Source: Thermomicrobium sp. 4228-Ro (GTDB lineage: Bacteria; Chloroflexota; Chloroflexia; Thermomicrobiales; Thermomicrobiaceae). From it: a stretch of 64,000 nucleotides of DNA. A program made the translations under genes and the position numbers. Below are positions 27,981 through 36,946 of this stretch, piece by piece. Within the stretch, counting starts at the first letter, position 1. Each line of letters begins with the position of its first letter. A model generated the notes under the pieces. It had not been told where the DNA came from. It saw only the letters and a program-made list of their open reading frames with translations, and searched no databases. The stretch spans positions 186,001 to 250,000 of the forward strand of contig NZ_JAPFQM010000006.1 in NCBI RefSeq assembly GCF_026241205.1, written 5' to 3'.

Positions 27981-29393
27981 TCAGCGTGCTGCTGAGTCCT
28001 GCATCGCTTCTCGAGGAGCACGATGGGTAGTCCCGAGAGCATTGACGACTTCCGCTTCAGCCCCCCAGCCGGAGGGCAGACGGCTCACCACAGGAAGGCC
28101 GACGGCTGTGGCGAGGCTCCGCGCCACTGGGTCAGGCGTTACGACAGCGACCTCCACATCGTGCTCGAGGGCGTTGCGGCTGATGTCCTGGAACAGTGGG
28201 AGGTCGCTCCATTCGACGATACCAGGTGGAACGATCAGAACCACGTCGCGCCGTGCAGGCGACGCGATCCAGACTGGGAGATCGCACAAGTGGGAGCGAT
28301 TCTCCAGTGCGAGGATCTGCCGGGGTGGCGGATGGCGGAGTTCCTCCAGGACCGAGAGCACGACGATCTTGAGCGCGGCGAGGGTGGGCACAGCGAGGAG
28401 GAGCCCGAGGATCCCCGCAACGCTCGCACCGGCGAGCACACCGAAGAGGACAACCACGGGATGCAGGCGAACGAAGTGTCCGACCAGCTGCGGGATGACG
28501 AAGTGATCCTCCAGAATGCGGAGCACCAGGTAGACGGCGGCGACGACCAACGCCAGCTGAAGCGCGGACCATCCGAACGGCGCGGTTCCCTGGGTCAGAG
28601 CGACGCTGACGGCGATCGCGCCAGCGGTCCAGGGGCCGACGAAGGGGATGAGCTCGAGGAGACCAGTCGCGACCGCGAGCGCGAGCCGGTACTTGATCTG
28701 CAAGATCGTGAGCGCGACGTAGGTCGCCGTCGCCACGATCGCGAAGAGGACGAGTTGGGCGCGGACATAGGCACGGAAGGTTGCGTCGACCTGACTGAGG
28801 ATCCGACCGACCGTCCGCTGGTGTCGGCGCGGGGCGAGGGCGCGTAGACGCGCGACCAGCGATCGGCCCTGGAGGAGACCGTAGAAGCTGACGAGGAAGA
28901 AGACGAACGACTTGATGAGCGCCTCGACGGTGGCGAGGACCAACGGGACAGCCGCCCGGCTGAAGCGCTCGGCAAGCGCCTGAGCAGCGGCATCAAGGCG
29001 ATCGAGGACGGCAGACGTGTCGATGACGATCTCACCGATGCGGATCTCCGGACTTCGTGCCAGCCGTTGCTCGATCGTCTCGACGATATCGGGGACCAGG
29101 TGCGCCAAGGACTGCACCTGCTGGCCGAGCGAGGGCGCAACGAGGACACCCGCGAACACGAGTGCACCGAACAGGACGACGTACAGGATGACGATCACGA
29201 ACGCGCGTGGCAGGCGACTCCGACGCTCGACCCAATCGACCAGCGGATGGACGAGGTAGGCGAACACCGCTGCCACGATGAAGGGTGTCAGGATATGGGC
29301 GAGATGGAGCAGCAGATAACCGAGGACGAGCGCAAGCAGCGCGGTGATGACGAGCAGCTCGCGCGATTGGCGGATCCGATCGATGACCTGCAT
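27981..29393 (-). CDS. AI-2E family transporter with a C-terminal extra domain
   Basis: A 470-residue membrane protein of the AI-2E/PerM family. About eight helices fill residues 1-360, with the family motif LELIPFVGPW and DHFVIPQLVGHFVRLHPVVVLFGVLAG-type segment before the last helices. Members export varied solutes or ions; the AI-2 link is by name only. Residues 370-470 form an added soluble domain (VVLIVPPGIVEWSD, then HDVEVAVVTPDPVARSLATAVGLPVVSRL) with a Rossmann-like alternation. The ATG at 29393 is preferred over a TTG start 33 bases upstream because it has GAGGCGAGC before it. Confidence 0.85.
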   Translation of the reverse strand: MQVIDRIRQSRELLVITALLALVLGYLLLHLAHILTPFIVAAVFAYLVHPLVDWVERRSRLPRAFVIVILYVVLFGALVFAGVLVAPSLGQQVQSLAHLVPDIVETIEQRLARSPEIRIGEIVIDTSAVLDRLDAAAQALAERFSRAAVPLVLATVEALIKSFVFFLVSFYGLLQGRSLVARLRALAPRRHQRTVGRILSQVDATFRAYVRAQLVLFAIVATATYVALTILQIKYRLALAVATGLLELIPFVGPWTAGAIAVSVALTQGTAPFGWSALQLALVVAAVYLVLRILEDHFVIPQLVGHFVRLHPVVVLFGVLAGASVAGILGLLLAVPTLAALKIVVLSVLEELRHPPPRQILALENRSHLCDLPVWIASPARRDVVLIVPPGIVEWSDLPLFQDISRNALEHDVEVAVVTPDPVARSLATAVGLPVVSRLPSGWGAEAEVVNALGTTHRAPREAMQDSAAR

Positions 29394-29532
29394 TCCGCTC
29401 GCCTCGATCCTTTCGATCCGTGGCAAAAAGCGGAGAAGTTACCCGCTGAGCATTCTACAACGGGACGACACTGCCTTCGTCGCTCGCTGCTCCGGGCATT
29501 GTCGGCAGGGCACGAACCAGCTGCTCGACTGT

Positions 29533-30870
29533 TCAGCGGACAGCACGACGCGGCCCAGCGAGCAGCCCGCTCGTCACCAGCGCGAGGAGCGCGAGCATGA
29601 GCGCCAGCACGAAAACGGCGTCGAAACCGAAACGATCGACCACCAGTCCACCGAGCATCGGCACGAGCGCCACGACTCCCAACACCGAGTTCGTCACGCC
29701 GACGAGGGTCGGACGTTCATGCGGGCGTGCCAGATCGAGAACAGCAGTGAAGTTGGCCAGCATCTGCGCAGAGAGCGCGGCACCGTAAGTCAAGAAAACG
29801 AGCGAGAAGGCGATGAAGACGAACCGCTCCACGTCGCCGATGAGGCTCAAGAAACGATCCCAGCGCACGAGAACGCCGAGCGTCACTGCCAGGAGCGGCA
29901 TAAGGAGACGCAGCATGGCAGTGACCTGCAGCAACTGTCGATTCCCCCAACGGGAAACGACCCAGCCCCACAGCGGATTCGTCGCCACCCGTGCGATGGC
30001 CGAAAGAGCGAGGTAGGTTCCAGCCGTCTCGGCGGGCAAGCCGAGTCGATGCTGGGCATACACGATGAAGAAGGGATCCGCGATCGTCGAAAGAGCGAGG
30101 AAAGAACGGAAAACGAGGAATCGCCGGACCGACCGGCGAGCGAGCACCGCCGGCACATTGTGAAACCAGGCACGGAGGGAGCGCGGCTGGGCAGGGGCAG
30201 GGCGCTCCGCGATCCACAGCGTCGTGTACGCAGCCAGGGCGAGAGCCGCGAAGGAAGTGGCGAACAAGACGGTGAACCCAGCATCGCCACTCGCGAGTGC
30301 CCGCTGGACGACCAGACCAGCTAAAAGTGCCAGGAGCGCGCCCCAAAAGTTGCGCTGGCTGAAGAAGAAACCGCGTCGATCGGCCGGGATGGCACGGGCA
30401 CTCAGTTCGACGAGCGGCACGAAGGCGAAACCAGCGGCGAGGTTGTATACCGCATAGCACAGAAAAAAAGCGATCAGGAGCTGCCGATCGGAACCGAGAC
30501 TGCCAGCGAGGAGGATGGCCGCGAGCAGACCGATCGCGAGCGCACGCACCACGCCGCCCCAGGCAGCCCAGGGGAGCTGCGAGCGACGTCCTTCGACCAG
30601 TGCGGCGGCGACTGCTTGCGGCAGGAACCACAGACTGACGCTGAGCGCTGGCACGAGTCCAACCAGCACCTGGCTCTCGCTGAGCCGATCGACGAAGACA
30701 GCCAGGACGAGGACCGGGTGAATGAGTGCATCGCCGAGCAGAAGGAGACCACCGTTGGCGACACCGAAGAGGAAGCTCTGTCGGACGCGTTGGCGCTCGG
30801 AGCGAACCGGGCTCCGAGCTCTCACGTCCTCCGCTGCTGCAGGTCGGGCAAGCGGCGGAGTATCGGACAT
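29533..30870 (-). CDS. MFS transporter
   Basis: A 445-residue, twelve-helix major-facilitator protein. Diagnostic parts: SFLFGVANGGLLLLGDALIHPVLVL at the start, LVPALSVSLWFLPQ, a long cytoplasmic middle loop around IAERPAPAQPRSLRAW, and a second half opening FRSFLALSTIADPFFIVYAQ. The frame is open far upstream, but AGAGGGAGC just before the ATG at 30870 and the hydrophobic pattern fix the start. Substrate unknown. Divergent from pdxH across about 210 bases. Confidence 0.85.
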   Translation of the reverse strand: MSDTPPLARPAAAEDVRARSPVRSERQRVRQSFLFGVANGGLLLLGDALIHPVLVLAVFVDRLSESQVLVGLVPALSVSLWFLPQAVAAALVEGRRSQLPWAAWGGVVRALAIGLLAAILLAGSLGSDRQLLIAFFLCYAVYNLAAGFAFVPLVELSARAIPADRRGFFFSQRNFWGALLALLAGLVVQRALASGDAGFTVLFATSFAALALAAYTTLWIAERPAPAQPRSLRAWFHNVPAVLARRSVRRFLVFRSFLALSTIADPFFIVYAQHRLGLPAETAGTYLALSAIARVATNPLWGWVVSRWGNRQLLQVTAMLRLLMPLLAVTLGVLVRWDRFLSLIGDVERFVFIAFSLVFLTYGAALSAQMLANFTAVLDLARPHERPTLVGVTNSVLGVVALVPMLGGLVVDRFGFDAVFVLALMLALLALVTSGLLAGPRRAVR

Positions 30871-31082
30871 GCTCCCTCTCGTCCCAGCGCGCTGCCGCCA
30901 GCTGAGCACAGCACCATCGTAGCCCAGAACCGGAGACCAGGCGAGTAGAAAACGGCCGAGGAGCCGCGCGCCGTGCGTGGGGAGGCGCTGCCGACCGTCA
31001 CACCCCTGGCGCACCGAGCAGGAGCGCCGACGAGCTGGAATAATCGATGAAGCGTGGTGATACGGCATGGGAAGGAGCACCC

Positions 31083-31721
31083 GTGCTGCGACCGCTGCAC
31101 CGCTGGGAACATCAGGATCACCCGCTGCGAAGGTGGGATCTGGCGGAAGACCCGTTGGAGCAGTTTCTCCGCTGGTACCGCGAAGCGGAAGCAGCGGACC
31201 TGCGGTATCCGAACGCGATGGCGGTGGCGACCGCGACGGCGGACGGCAAGCCATCGGTTCGCATGGTACTGCTCCGGCAAGTGGACGAGCGGGGTTTCGT
31301 TTTCTACACGAACTTGGAGAGCCGCAAAGGACGCGAGATCGCCGAGAATCCGCATGCCGCACTGCTCTTCTACTGGGAACCGCTGGAGCGGCAAGTGCGG
31401 GTCGAGGGATACGTGGAGTTGGTCGCGCCGGAGGAAGCCGACGAATACTTCGCGACACGCCCGTACGGTAGCCAGATCAGCGCCTGGGCATCGCGACAGA
31501 GTGAGCCGATCGCCTCGCGAGAAGAACTCGACCGGCTGCATCGCGAGTTCGCCGCGCGCTTCCCCGAGGGAAACGTGCCGCGGCCACCCTATTGGGGTGG
31601 ATACCGGGTGATACCGGAGCGCTACGAGTTCTGGCAGGGACGCCCCGATCGCTTGCACGACCGGTTCCGCTACGAGCGGCAACCTGACGGCAGCTGGGTG
31701 ATCGTCCGGCTGCAACCGTAG
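31083..31721 (+). CDS. pdxH: Pyridoxamine/pyridoxine 5'-phosphate oxidase
   Basis: FMN enzyme that makes pyridoxal 5'-phosphate from the pyridoxine or pyridoxamine phosphates. 212 residues from the GTG at 31083, chosen because GGAAGGAG precedes it. Motifs: RYPNAMAVATATADGKPSVRMVLLRQVDERGFVFYTNLES in pieces, SRKGREIAENPHAALLFYW for FMN phosphate, and the C-terminal substrate signature RLHDRFRY. It shares a transcript with the HIT gene 8 bases downstream. Confidence 0.94.
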   Translation: MLRPLHRWEHQDHPLRRWDLAEDPLEQFLRWYREAEAADLRYPNAMAVATATADGKPSVRMVLLRQVDERGFVFYTNLESRKGREIAENPHAALLFYWEPLERQVRVEGYVELVAPEEADEYFATRPYGSQISAWASRQSEPIASREELDRLHREFAARFPEGNVPRPPYWGGYRVIPERYEFWQGRPDRLHDRFRYERQPDGSWVIVRLQP

Positions 31722-31729
31722 GAGGCCGG

Positions 31730-32149
31730 ATGACAGCGTGCACCTTTTGCAGCATCGCCGGAGGCGAACTTCCCGCTGTGCTGGTGTACGACGACGATCG
31801 ATTGCTGGCCTTCCTCGACCACCGGCCGCTCTTCCCCGGTCATACCCTCGTCATTCCTCGCGCCCATGTGCCGACACTGGCCGAACTCCCGGAGGACCTC
31901 CTGTTACCCTTGTTCGGGCTGGTCCAGCGATTGACGCGGGCGATCCCCCTCGCGCTCGAGGCGCACGGGACGTTCGTCGGGATCAACAACCGGGTGAGCC
32001 AGAGCGTACCGCACCTCCACGTGCATGTCGTCCCGCGACGACGCGGTGACGGCCTGCGCGGCTTTTTCTGGCCGCGACAGCGGTACGCGTCCAGCGAGGC
32101 GATGCAGGAGGTCGCGGAACGGATCCGTCTCGCGCTCGCGCAGGCGTGA
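31730..32149 (+). CDS. HIT-family nucleotide hydrolase
   Basis: A 139-residue histidine-triad protein. The triad is H95-L-H97-V-H99-V near the C terminus, with the nucleotide loop FLDHRPLFPGHTLVIPRAH upstream. A CTFC pair at the N terminus (C4, C7) may bind zinc with downstream residues, as in many members. It likely hydrolyses dinucleoside polyphosphates or aminoacyl- and phosphoramidate adenylates. Probable second gene of the pdxH operon. Confidence 0.9.
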   Translation: MTACTFCSIAGGELPAVLVYDDDRLLAFLDHRPLFPGHTLVIPRAHVPTLAELPEDLLLPLFGLVQRLTRAIPLALEAHGTFVGINNRVSQSVPHLHVHVVPRRRGDGLRGFFWPRQRYASSEAMQEVAERIRLALAQA

Positions 32150-32159
32150 GGCAGCGCAG

Positions 32160-32202
32160 GTGTCCCACCGACCGGGACACGGAGGCATGCTTCCGCTACA
32201 CT
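32160..32202 (+). promoter_or_regulatory. Possible promoter with an inverted repeat at -35
   Basis: GTGTCCC (32160-32166) and GGGACAC (32174-32180) form a perfect 7-bp inverted repeat. GGGACA within it is 17 bases from TACACT at 32197-32202, a fair -35/-10 pair for the hydrolase gene at 32258. No T-run follows the hairpin, so a terminator for the HIT gene is less likely. Confidence 0.35.
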
Positions 32203-32257
32203 GGACAGAAAGAACGGACTCTGGCATCTCAGCGACCCAGCCGAAGGGGGTAGCAGT

Positions 32258-32818
32258 ATGAAGCCGGCAGTTCTGGTCATCGACATGCTGAACGATTTCG
32301 TGACCGGTCGGCTCGGCAACGAGCGTGTCCGGAGCGTCGTTGTGCCTCTGCAAGGACTCCTCGAGCGGGCGCGGGCTGCAGGGATACCGGTGGTGTACGT
32401 CGGGGACGCCCATCTGCCGAGCGATCCGGAAATGGCTGTGTGGGGTCCGCATGCGATGAAGGGGACGAAGGAGGCAGAGACGATTCCGGAACTCGCACCG
32501 CAGTCGAGCGACATCGTGTTAGAGAAGCGGACATACAGCGCCTTCTACGAGACGGGGCTCGACCTGCTGCTCCGGTCGCTCGGTGTCGATACCGTCGTGA
32601 TCACCGGTCTGCATACGAATATCTGCTGTCGGCATACGGCTGCCGATGCGTTCGCGCGGGCCTACGCGATCGTGGTTCCTGAGGACTGCGTCAACGCCTT
32701 CACGGAAGAGGAGCACCGCGAGGGGATCGCGTACCTGCACCGCGTGTACGGTGCGCGCATCACGACGAGCGAGGAACTCGCGCGCGAATGGGCAGCACGC
32801 CAGACGCTTGTCGGTTGA
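32258..32818 (+). CDS. Cysteine hydrolase, isochorismatase/nicotinamidase-like
   Basis: A 186-residue isochorismatase-fold hydrolase. The catalytic triad is seen as D9 (VLVIDMLNDF), K90 (VLEKRTYSAF) and C123 (GLHTNICCRHTAADA). Nicotinamidases, ureidoacrylate and N-carbamoyl hydrolases all share this layout, and the fine specificity cannot be read from the sequence. The ATG follows a GGGGGTAGCAGT stretch. Single gene, in the same direction as the GMC oxidoreductase 97 bases on. Confidence 0.87.
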   Translation: MKPAVLVIDMLNDFVTGRLGNERVRSVVVPLQGLLERARAAGIPVVYVGDAHLPSDPEMAVWGPHAMKGTKEAETIPELAPQSSDIVLEKRTYSAFYETGLDLLLRSLGVDTVVITGLHTNICCRHTAADAFARAYAIVVPEDCVNAFTEEEHREGIAYLHRVYGARITTSEELAREWAARQTLVG

Positions 32819-32915
32819 GTCGCGACGCATCGGCGCACGGCCTTTCCGCAGCGGACACTGTGGAAAGGGTCGCCAGCATCGGTCGAAACCGGATTAGGCC
32901 GACCGCGGCACAGCA

Positions 32916-34499
32916 GTGAGAGGGATGCGCTCGCAGCGAGTACGCTACGACGTCGTCATCATCGGAACAGGAATGGGCGGTGGGACGCTCGCAGCCGGGC
33001 TCTGCGACACCGGGCTGCGCGTGCTTCTCGTGGAACGCGGCGACTTCCTGCCAGTGGAGGCAGAGAACTGGCAGGTCGATGCAGTCTTCGGCGCACGCCG
33101 GTACCGTACCCGCGAGACCTGGCTCGACGGCGAGGGGCGGCCGTTCGTCCCGAACCTGCATCCCTGGGTCGGCGGGAACACGAAGGTCTACGGCGCCGCG
33201 CTGGTACGCCTGCGGCGCGAGGATCTTGTACCGGTCGAGCATGTCGAGGGAATCTCGCCAGGCTGGCCGATCACCTACCAGGACCTCGAACCGTATTACT
33301 ACCTGGCTGAGCAGCTGTATGGCGTGCACGGCTGCACCGGCGACGACCCGACTGAACCGCCACGCTCTTGCCCCTACCCGTACCCACCCGTCCCGCACGA
33401 ACCATTGGTCGCGGAACTGGCCGAAGGGTTGCGTCAGGTAGGCCTCCATCCCTCCGCGCTCCCGCTCGGGGTCGACTTCGGCCCGCAGGGCAGGTGCGTC
33501 ACCTGCCAGACCTGTGACGGGTTTCCTTGCCAGATCCATGCCAAGGCGGATGCCGACATCCGGGCGGTCCGGCCTGCGCTCCGGTATCCGACCGTGCAGC
33601 TGCTGACACGGACCGTCGCACGCCGCCTCCTCACCGATACGACCGGCCGGCGGATCCGTGCCGTCGAGGTGGAAACTGGCGGGCAGGTCTCCGAGATCGT
33701 GGCCGAGCAGTTCGTGGTGGCCTGCGGGGCAGTCCACTCGGCAGCGCTCCTGCTCCGTTCGGCAAACGACAAGCACCCACAGGGACTCGCGAACCGATCG
33801 GGTGTCGTCGGGCGGAACCTCATGACACACCACAACACGTTGCTCATGGCGATCGACCGGGGGCGTCCCAATCCGACGACGTTCCAAAAGACACTCGCGG
33901 TCTTCGACTTCTACTGGCGGACGCCGGACTTTCCGTATCCAGCTGGCTCGATGCAGCTGATCGGCAAACGATCGCCAGAGACGATCACGCTCTCGTTCCC
34001 CGGTATCGCAGCGGAGGACGCTCGTGAACTGGCCGCTCACAGCGTGGACTGGTGGCTGCTCTCCGAGGACCTGCCCCATCCGGACAACCGGGTGACGGTC
34101 TCGCGTGGCGGGCAAATTCGGCTCGACTGGCGACCGACGAACTGGGCGGCGCACGCGGCGCTCCTGCGCACCGCGCGTGCGGTATTGGAGGCGTGCGGAT
34201 ATCGCGAGTTCCTCGTGCAACCGATCGAGATCGACGGCGTCGCGCACTTCTGCGGAACGGTGCGCTTCGGAGACGATCCCGCGACATCCGCCCTCGATCC
34301 CACCTGCCAGGCGTGGGAGATCGAGAATCTCTGCGTAGTCGACGCGTCAGTGTTCCCGTCCTCGGGAGCGGTCAATCCGGCGCTGACGGTCGCAGCGCTG
34401 GCACTCCGGGCGGCCGATCGGTTGCGGCGGCAGTTCGGCATTCGAGCACCGGTCCGCGATACGATCGCACGGCTGGCCGGTGCAGTCGGCGGTGACTGA
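32916..34499 (+). CDS. GMC-family FAD oxidoreductase
   Basis: A 527-residue flavoprotein that oxidises an alcohol or sugar. The FAD-binding fold opens with IIGTGMGGGTLAAGL (G17-x-G19-x-x-G22) and ends with the usual CVVDASVFPSSGAVNPALTVAALALRAADRL-type segment; catalytic histidine region is GVAHFCGTVRFG. Unusual for simple GMC enzymes is C194-x2-C197-x2-C200-x4-C205 (CVTCQTCDGFPC), a possible metal or cluster site. No signal peptide. The start is GTG 32916 or ATG 32925. Confidence 0.88.
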   Translation: MRGMRSQRVRYDVVIIGTGMGGGTLAAGLCDTGLRVLLVERGDFLPVEAENWQVDAVFGARRYRTRETWLDGEGRPFVPNLHPWVGGNTKVYGAALVRLRREDLVPVEHVEGISPGWPITYQDLEPYYYLAEQLYGVHGCTGDDPTEPPRSCPYPYPPVPHEPLVAELAEGLRQVGLHPSALPLGVDFGPQGRCVTCQTCDGFPCQIHAKADADIRAVRPALRYPTVQLLTRTVARRLLTDTTGRRIRAVEVETGGQVSEIVAEQFVVACGAVHSAALLLRSANDKHPQGLANRSGVVGRNLMTHHNTLLMAIDRGRPNPTTFQKTLAVFDFYWRTPDFPYPAGSMQLIGKRSPETITLSFPGIAAEDARELAAHSVDWWLLSEDLPHPDNRVTVSRGGQIRLDWRPTNWAAHAALLRTARAVLEACGYREFLVQPIEIDGVAHFCGTVRFGDDPATSALDPTCQAWEIENLCVVDASVFPSSGAVNPALTVAALALRAADRLRRQFGIRAPVRDTIARLAGAVGGD

Positions 34500-34630
34500 G
34501 GCCGAGCTGGACAGCCGCTCCCGCGCAGGCGAAAGCCAACGGCACCTTGACGAGGCAGAACCCTGGACACAGTTGCGCAGTGGCCCGCGGCACGCGATAG
34601 TGTGGTACGCCACGGGATGGGGGGTAGGGC

Positions 34631-35983
34631 ATGTGTGCAACCGCGAGACTCCCGGACGTCATCGCCGAAACGTGCCGGGCATGCAGTGTTCCGGGCATGG
34701 CGGTGGGAATCATGACCGAGAGTGGTCGCGAAACGTTCGTCTACGGCGTGGCGAGCGTCGACACCGGGTGTCCGGTCCGTCGCGACACGCTCTTCCAGAT
34801 CGGCTCGATCACCAAGGTCTATCTCGCGACACTGGCCATGCAGCTGGTCGAGGAAGGAAAGCTCGCCTTGGACACGCCGGTGGTCTCGTACCTTCCGGAC
34901 CTCCAGCTGGCTGATCCGGCAGCGCGCGAGACCATCACGCTGCGTCACCTCTTGACGCACACGAGCGGACTGGAAGGCGATCGGTTCGACGACTACGGCT
35001 ACGGCGACGACGCGCTGGCACGGTACGTTGCGGGGCTGCGCGCAGCGCGGCAGATCCATCCACCCGGCCGCTACTGGAGCTACTGCAATAGTGGTTTCTC
35101 GCTCGCTGGACGCGTGATCGAGGTAGTGACCGGACAGTCCTTCGAGGAGGCGATGCGGGAGCGCGTCTTCAGACCACTCGGGTTGGAGCGCACATTCCTC
35201 TTCGCTCAAGAAGTCCTCGGCTATCCCTTCGCCTCCGGTCACCGGACAGACGCCCGGGGCCGCCCCGAGGTGGTGCGTGACTTCGTCTTGCCGCGGAGCG
35301 TGCATCCGGCTGGTGGTATCTGGGCGACGATCGACGACCTCTTGACCTTCGCCGCGTCACACCTGGGGATGCAGCCGGCAGGCGCGCGGCTGCTTTCGTC
35401 CGAGGGTCGCGCGCAACTCCAGACGCCGCAGGTGACGGCCGCGAACTGGGCAGACGCCTACGGACTCGGCTGGGCTATCTGGTCGATCGGAACGACACGG
35501 GCGATCGGGCACGGTGGTTCGACCAACGGGTTCCAGGCGCACCTCACGCTCCTGCCGGAGCAGCGCGCGGCGGTGGCGATCCTGACGAACCACGAGCGAG
35601 GGAGTGCAGCCTACGTCGAGATCGAGACCTGGCTCCTGGCCGAGCGGTTCGGTCTTCGCCCGGCGTCACCACGGCTGGTCACGCTACCGGAACCGGAGCT
35701 CGCTCGTCTGGCCGGCACCTACGTGTATCCGCTGGCGCGGATCAGCGTGCGGGCAGCGGCTGGCGGGCTCTGGCTGGAGGCGGTGCAGACGGGTGGGCTG
35801 AGCCGGCAGCAGCAGGAACGGCCGCTGCCACCGCTGTTCCTGCGACCGATCGGCCGGACGGTCTTCACGAGCGGGCCACCGCGTGCCGTGCCCAACCGGG
35901 TCGACTTCGTGTTCGAGAACGACGCGACGCACCCGCGGTGGATCCGCGCCTTCGGCCGGCTGGCCGAGCGGACGAGCGACTGA
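34631..35983 (+). CDS. Serine hydrolase of the beta-lactamase/class C fold
   Basis: A 450-residue hydrolase. Motif 1 S59-I-T-K62 (GSITK), motif 2 Y151-C-N153 (WSYCNSGF) and motif 3 H294-G-G296 (IGHGGSTNG) are all in place. There is no signal peptide, so despite the penicillin-binding-protein fold a cytoplasmic esterase or D-aminopeptidase role is more likely than beta-lactam resistance. The last 110 residues are an added beta-rich domain common in this group. Separate from the GMC gene by 131 bases. Confidence 0.88.
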   Translation: MCATARLPDVIAETCRACSVPGMAVGIMTESGRETFVYGVASVDTGCPVRRDTLFQIGSITKVYLATLAMQLVEEGKLALDTPVVSYLPDLQLADPAARETITLRHLLTHTSGLEGDRFDDYGYGDDALARYVAGLRAARQIHPPGRYWSYCNSGFSLAGRVIEVVTGQSFEEAMRERVFRPLGLERTFLFAQEVLGYPFASGHRTDARGRPEVVRDFVLPRSVHPAGGIWATIDDLLTFAASHLGMQPAGARLLSSEGRAQLQTPQVTAANWADAYGLGWAIWSIGTTRAIGHGGSTNGFQAHLTLLPEQRAAVAILTNHERGSAAYVEIETWLLAERFGLRPASPRLVTLPEPELARLAGTYVYPLARISVRAAAGGLWLEAVQTGGLSRQQQERPLPPLFLRPIGRTVFTSGPPRAVPNRVDFVFENDATHPRWIRAFGRLAERTSD

Positions 35984-36001
35984 GCCTTCCAGTGCGCTGC
36001 C

Positions 36002-36781
36002 TCACCAAGCGGTCCAGCCGCCGTCGACCGGCAAGGTCACGCCGGTGATCATGCTGGCGGCATCGGAAGCGAGAAAGACGACCGCTGCGGCGACCTCCTC
36101 CGGCGTCGCGAGGCGGCCGAACGGGATGCGGCGCAAGACTTCCTCGCGAAACCCAGGGATCCGTTCGAAGTAGGGGCGGGTCAACGGCGTCTCGACGAAG
36201 GTCGGTGCGACGGCGTTTACGGTGACGTTGTAGGGAGCCCATTCGATCGCCAGCACCTTGGTCAGTTGTGAGACCGCCCCCTTGCTCGCACAGTAGGCAG
36301 CACGGTCGGCCATGCCGACGAGCCCCATCGTCGAGCCGATGTTGACGATCCGACCGGCGCGCTGGGCGACCATGTACCGTCCGACCGCCTGGCAGCAGAA
36401 GAAGAGTCCCTTGGCGTTCGTCTCCATGATCGTATCCCAGGCGTCCTCGGTTACCTCGAGCGCGGGCTGAGGAATGTTCAGTCCAGCGCTGTTGACGAGG
36501 ATGTCGATGTGACCGAATCGATCGTAGACTTCGTCGGCCATCCGCCGGATCTGCACGACGTCGCGAACGTCGACCGCGACTGGATAGGCCTGTCGGCCGC
36601 GCGCTTCGATCGCCTGGCAAACCGCGGCAAGCCGGTCCAGCGAGCGGCCAGCGACCGCGACATCGGCGCCCGCTTCGGCGAGAGCGAGCGCACTCGCATA
36701 CCCCAGGCCAGACGAGGCACCGGTGACGAGTGCGACCTTGCCGTCGAGCCGCCAGTCCAGCAATGTACGATCCTCGATCAT
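36002..36781 (-). CDS. Short-chain dehydrogenase/reductase
   Basis: A 259-residue SDR. Cofactor motif TGASSGLG (20-27), DVRD at 71-74, NSAG at 97-100, catalytic S150, Y163 and K167 (YCASK), and the C-terminal PVDGGWTAW. The arginine in VAGRSLDR after the second strand favours NADP(H). Similar to gluconate or glucose dehydrogenases, but the substrate is not deducible. GGAGGCGGGAC precedes the ATG. Confidence 0.9.
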   Translation of the reverse strand: MIEDRTLLDWRLDGKVALVTGASSGLGYASALALAEAGADVAVAGRSLDRLAAVCQAIEARGRQAYPVAVDVRDVVQIRRMADEVYDRFGHIDILVNSAGLNIPQPALEVTEDAWDTIMETNAKGLFFCCQAVGRYMVAQRAGRIVNIGSTMGLVGMADRAAYCASKGAVSQLTKVLAIEWAPYNVTVNAVAPTFVETPLTRPYFERIPGFREEVLRRIPFGRLATPEEVAAAVVFLASDAASMITGVTLPVDGGWTAW

Positions 36782-36906
36782 GTCCCGCCTCCATTCTTTC
36801 CGTGCCTGAAGGCAGTTTCGGAAAACGGCCGAAACGGTGCAAGAGGGAACAGATCGGCTGCGTGCCCTGAACAGGGTTCGGGTGATCGTGCAATCTGTTG
36901 CGTTTT

Positions 36907-36939
36907 TGTCACGCTACGGTGACAGCGGAGTCGTATACT
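36907..36939 (+). promoter_or_regulatory. Promoter of the small RNA with an inverted repeat
   Basis: TATACT at 36934-36939 is a good -10 box, placing the start of transcription near 36946. Over the -35 region lies a perfect repeat, TGTCAC (36907-36912), six bases, GTGACA (36919-36924). That is the geometry of a dimeric regulator site. The -35 hexamer itself (about 36911-36916) is poor, which suggests the promoter needs an activator. Confidence 0.6.
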
Positions 36940-36946
36940 GAAGCTA

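Noticed and set aside
27690-27995. A 101-residue frame in the gap before the helicase gene
   Set aside because: No ribosome site, poor codon bias and no recognisable motif.
29533-31458. An N-terminal extension of the MFS transporter to 31458
   Set aside because: The extra 196 residues are basic, without helices, and lie opposite the real pdxH gene; a ribosome site marks the ATG at 30870.
34631-35983. Beta-lactam resistance gene
   Set aside because: The class C fold is present, but there is no signal peptide and an extra C-terminal domain, which fits esterase or peptidase members of the family better.
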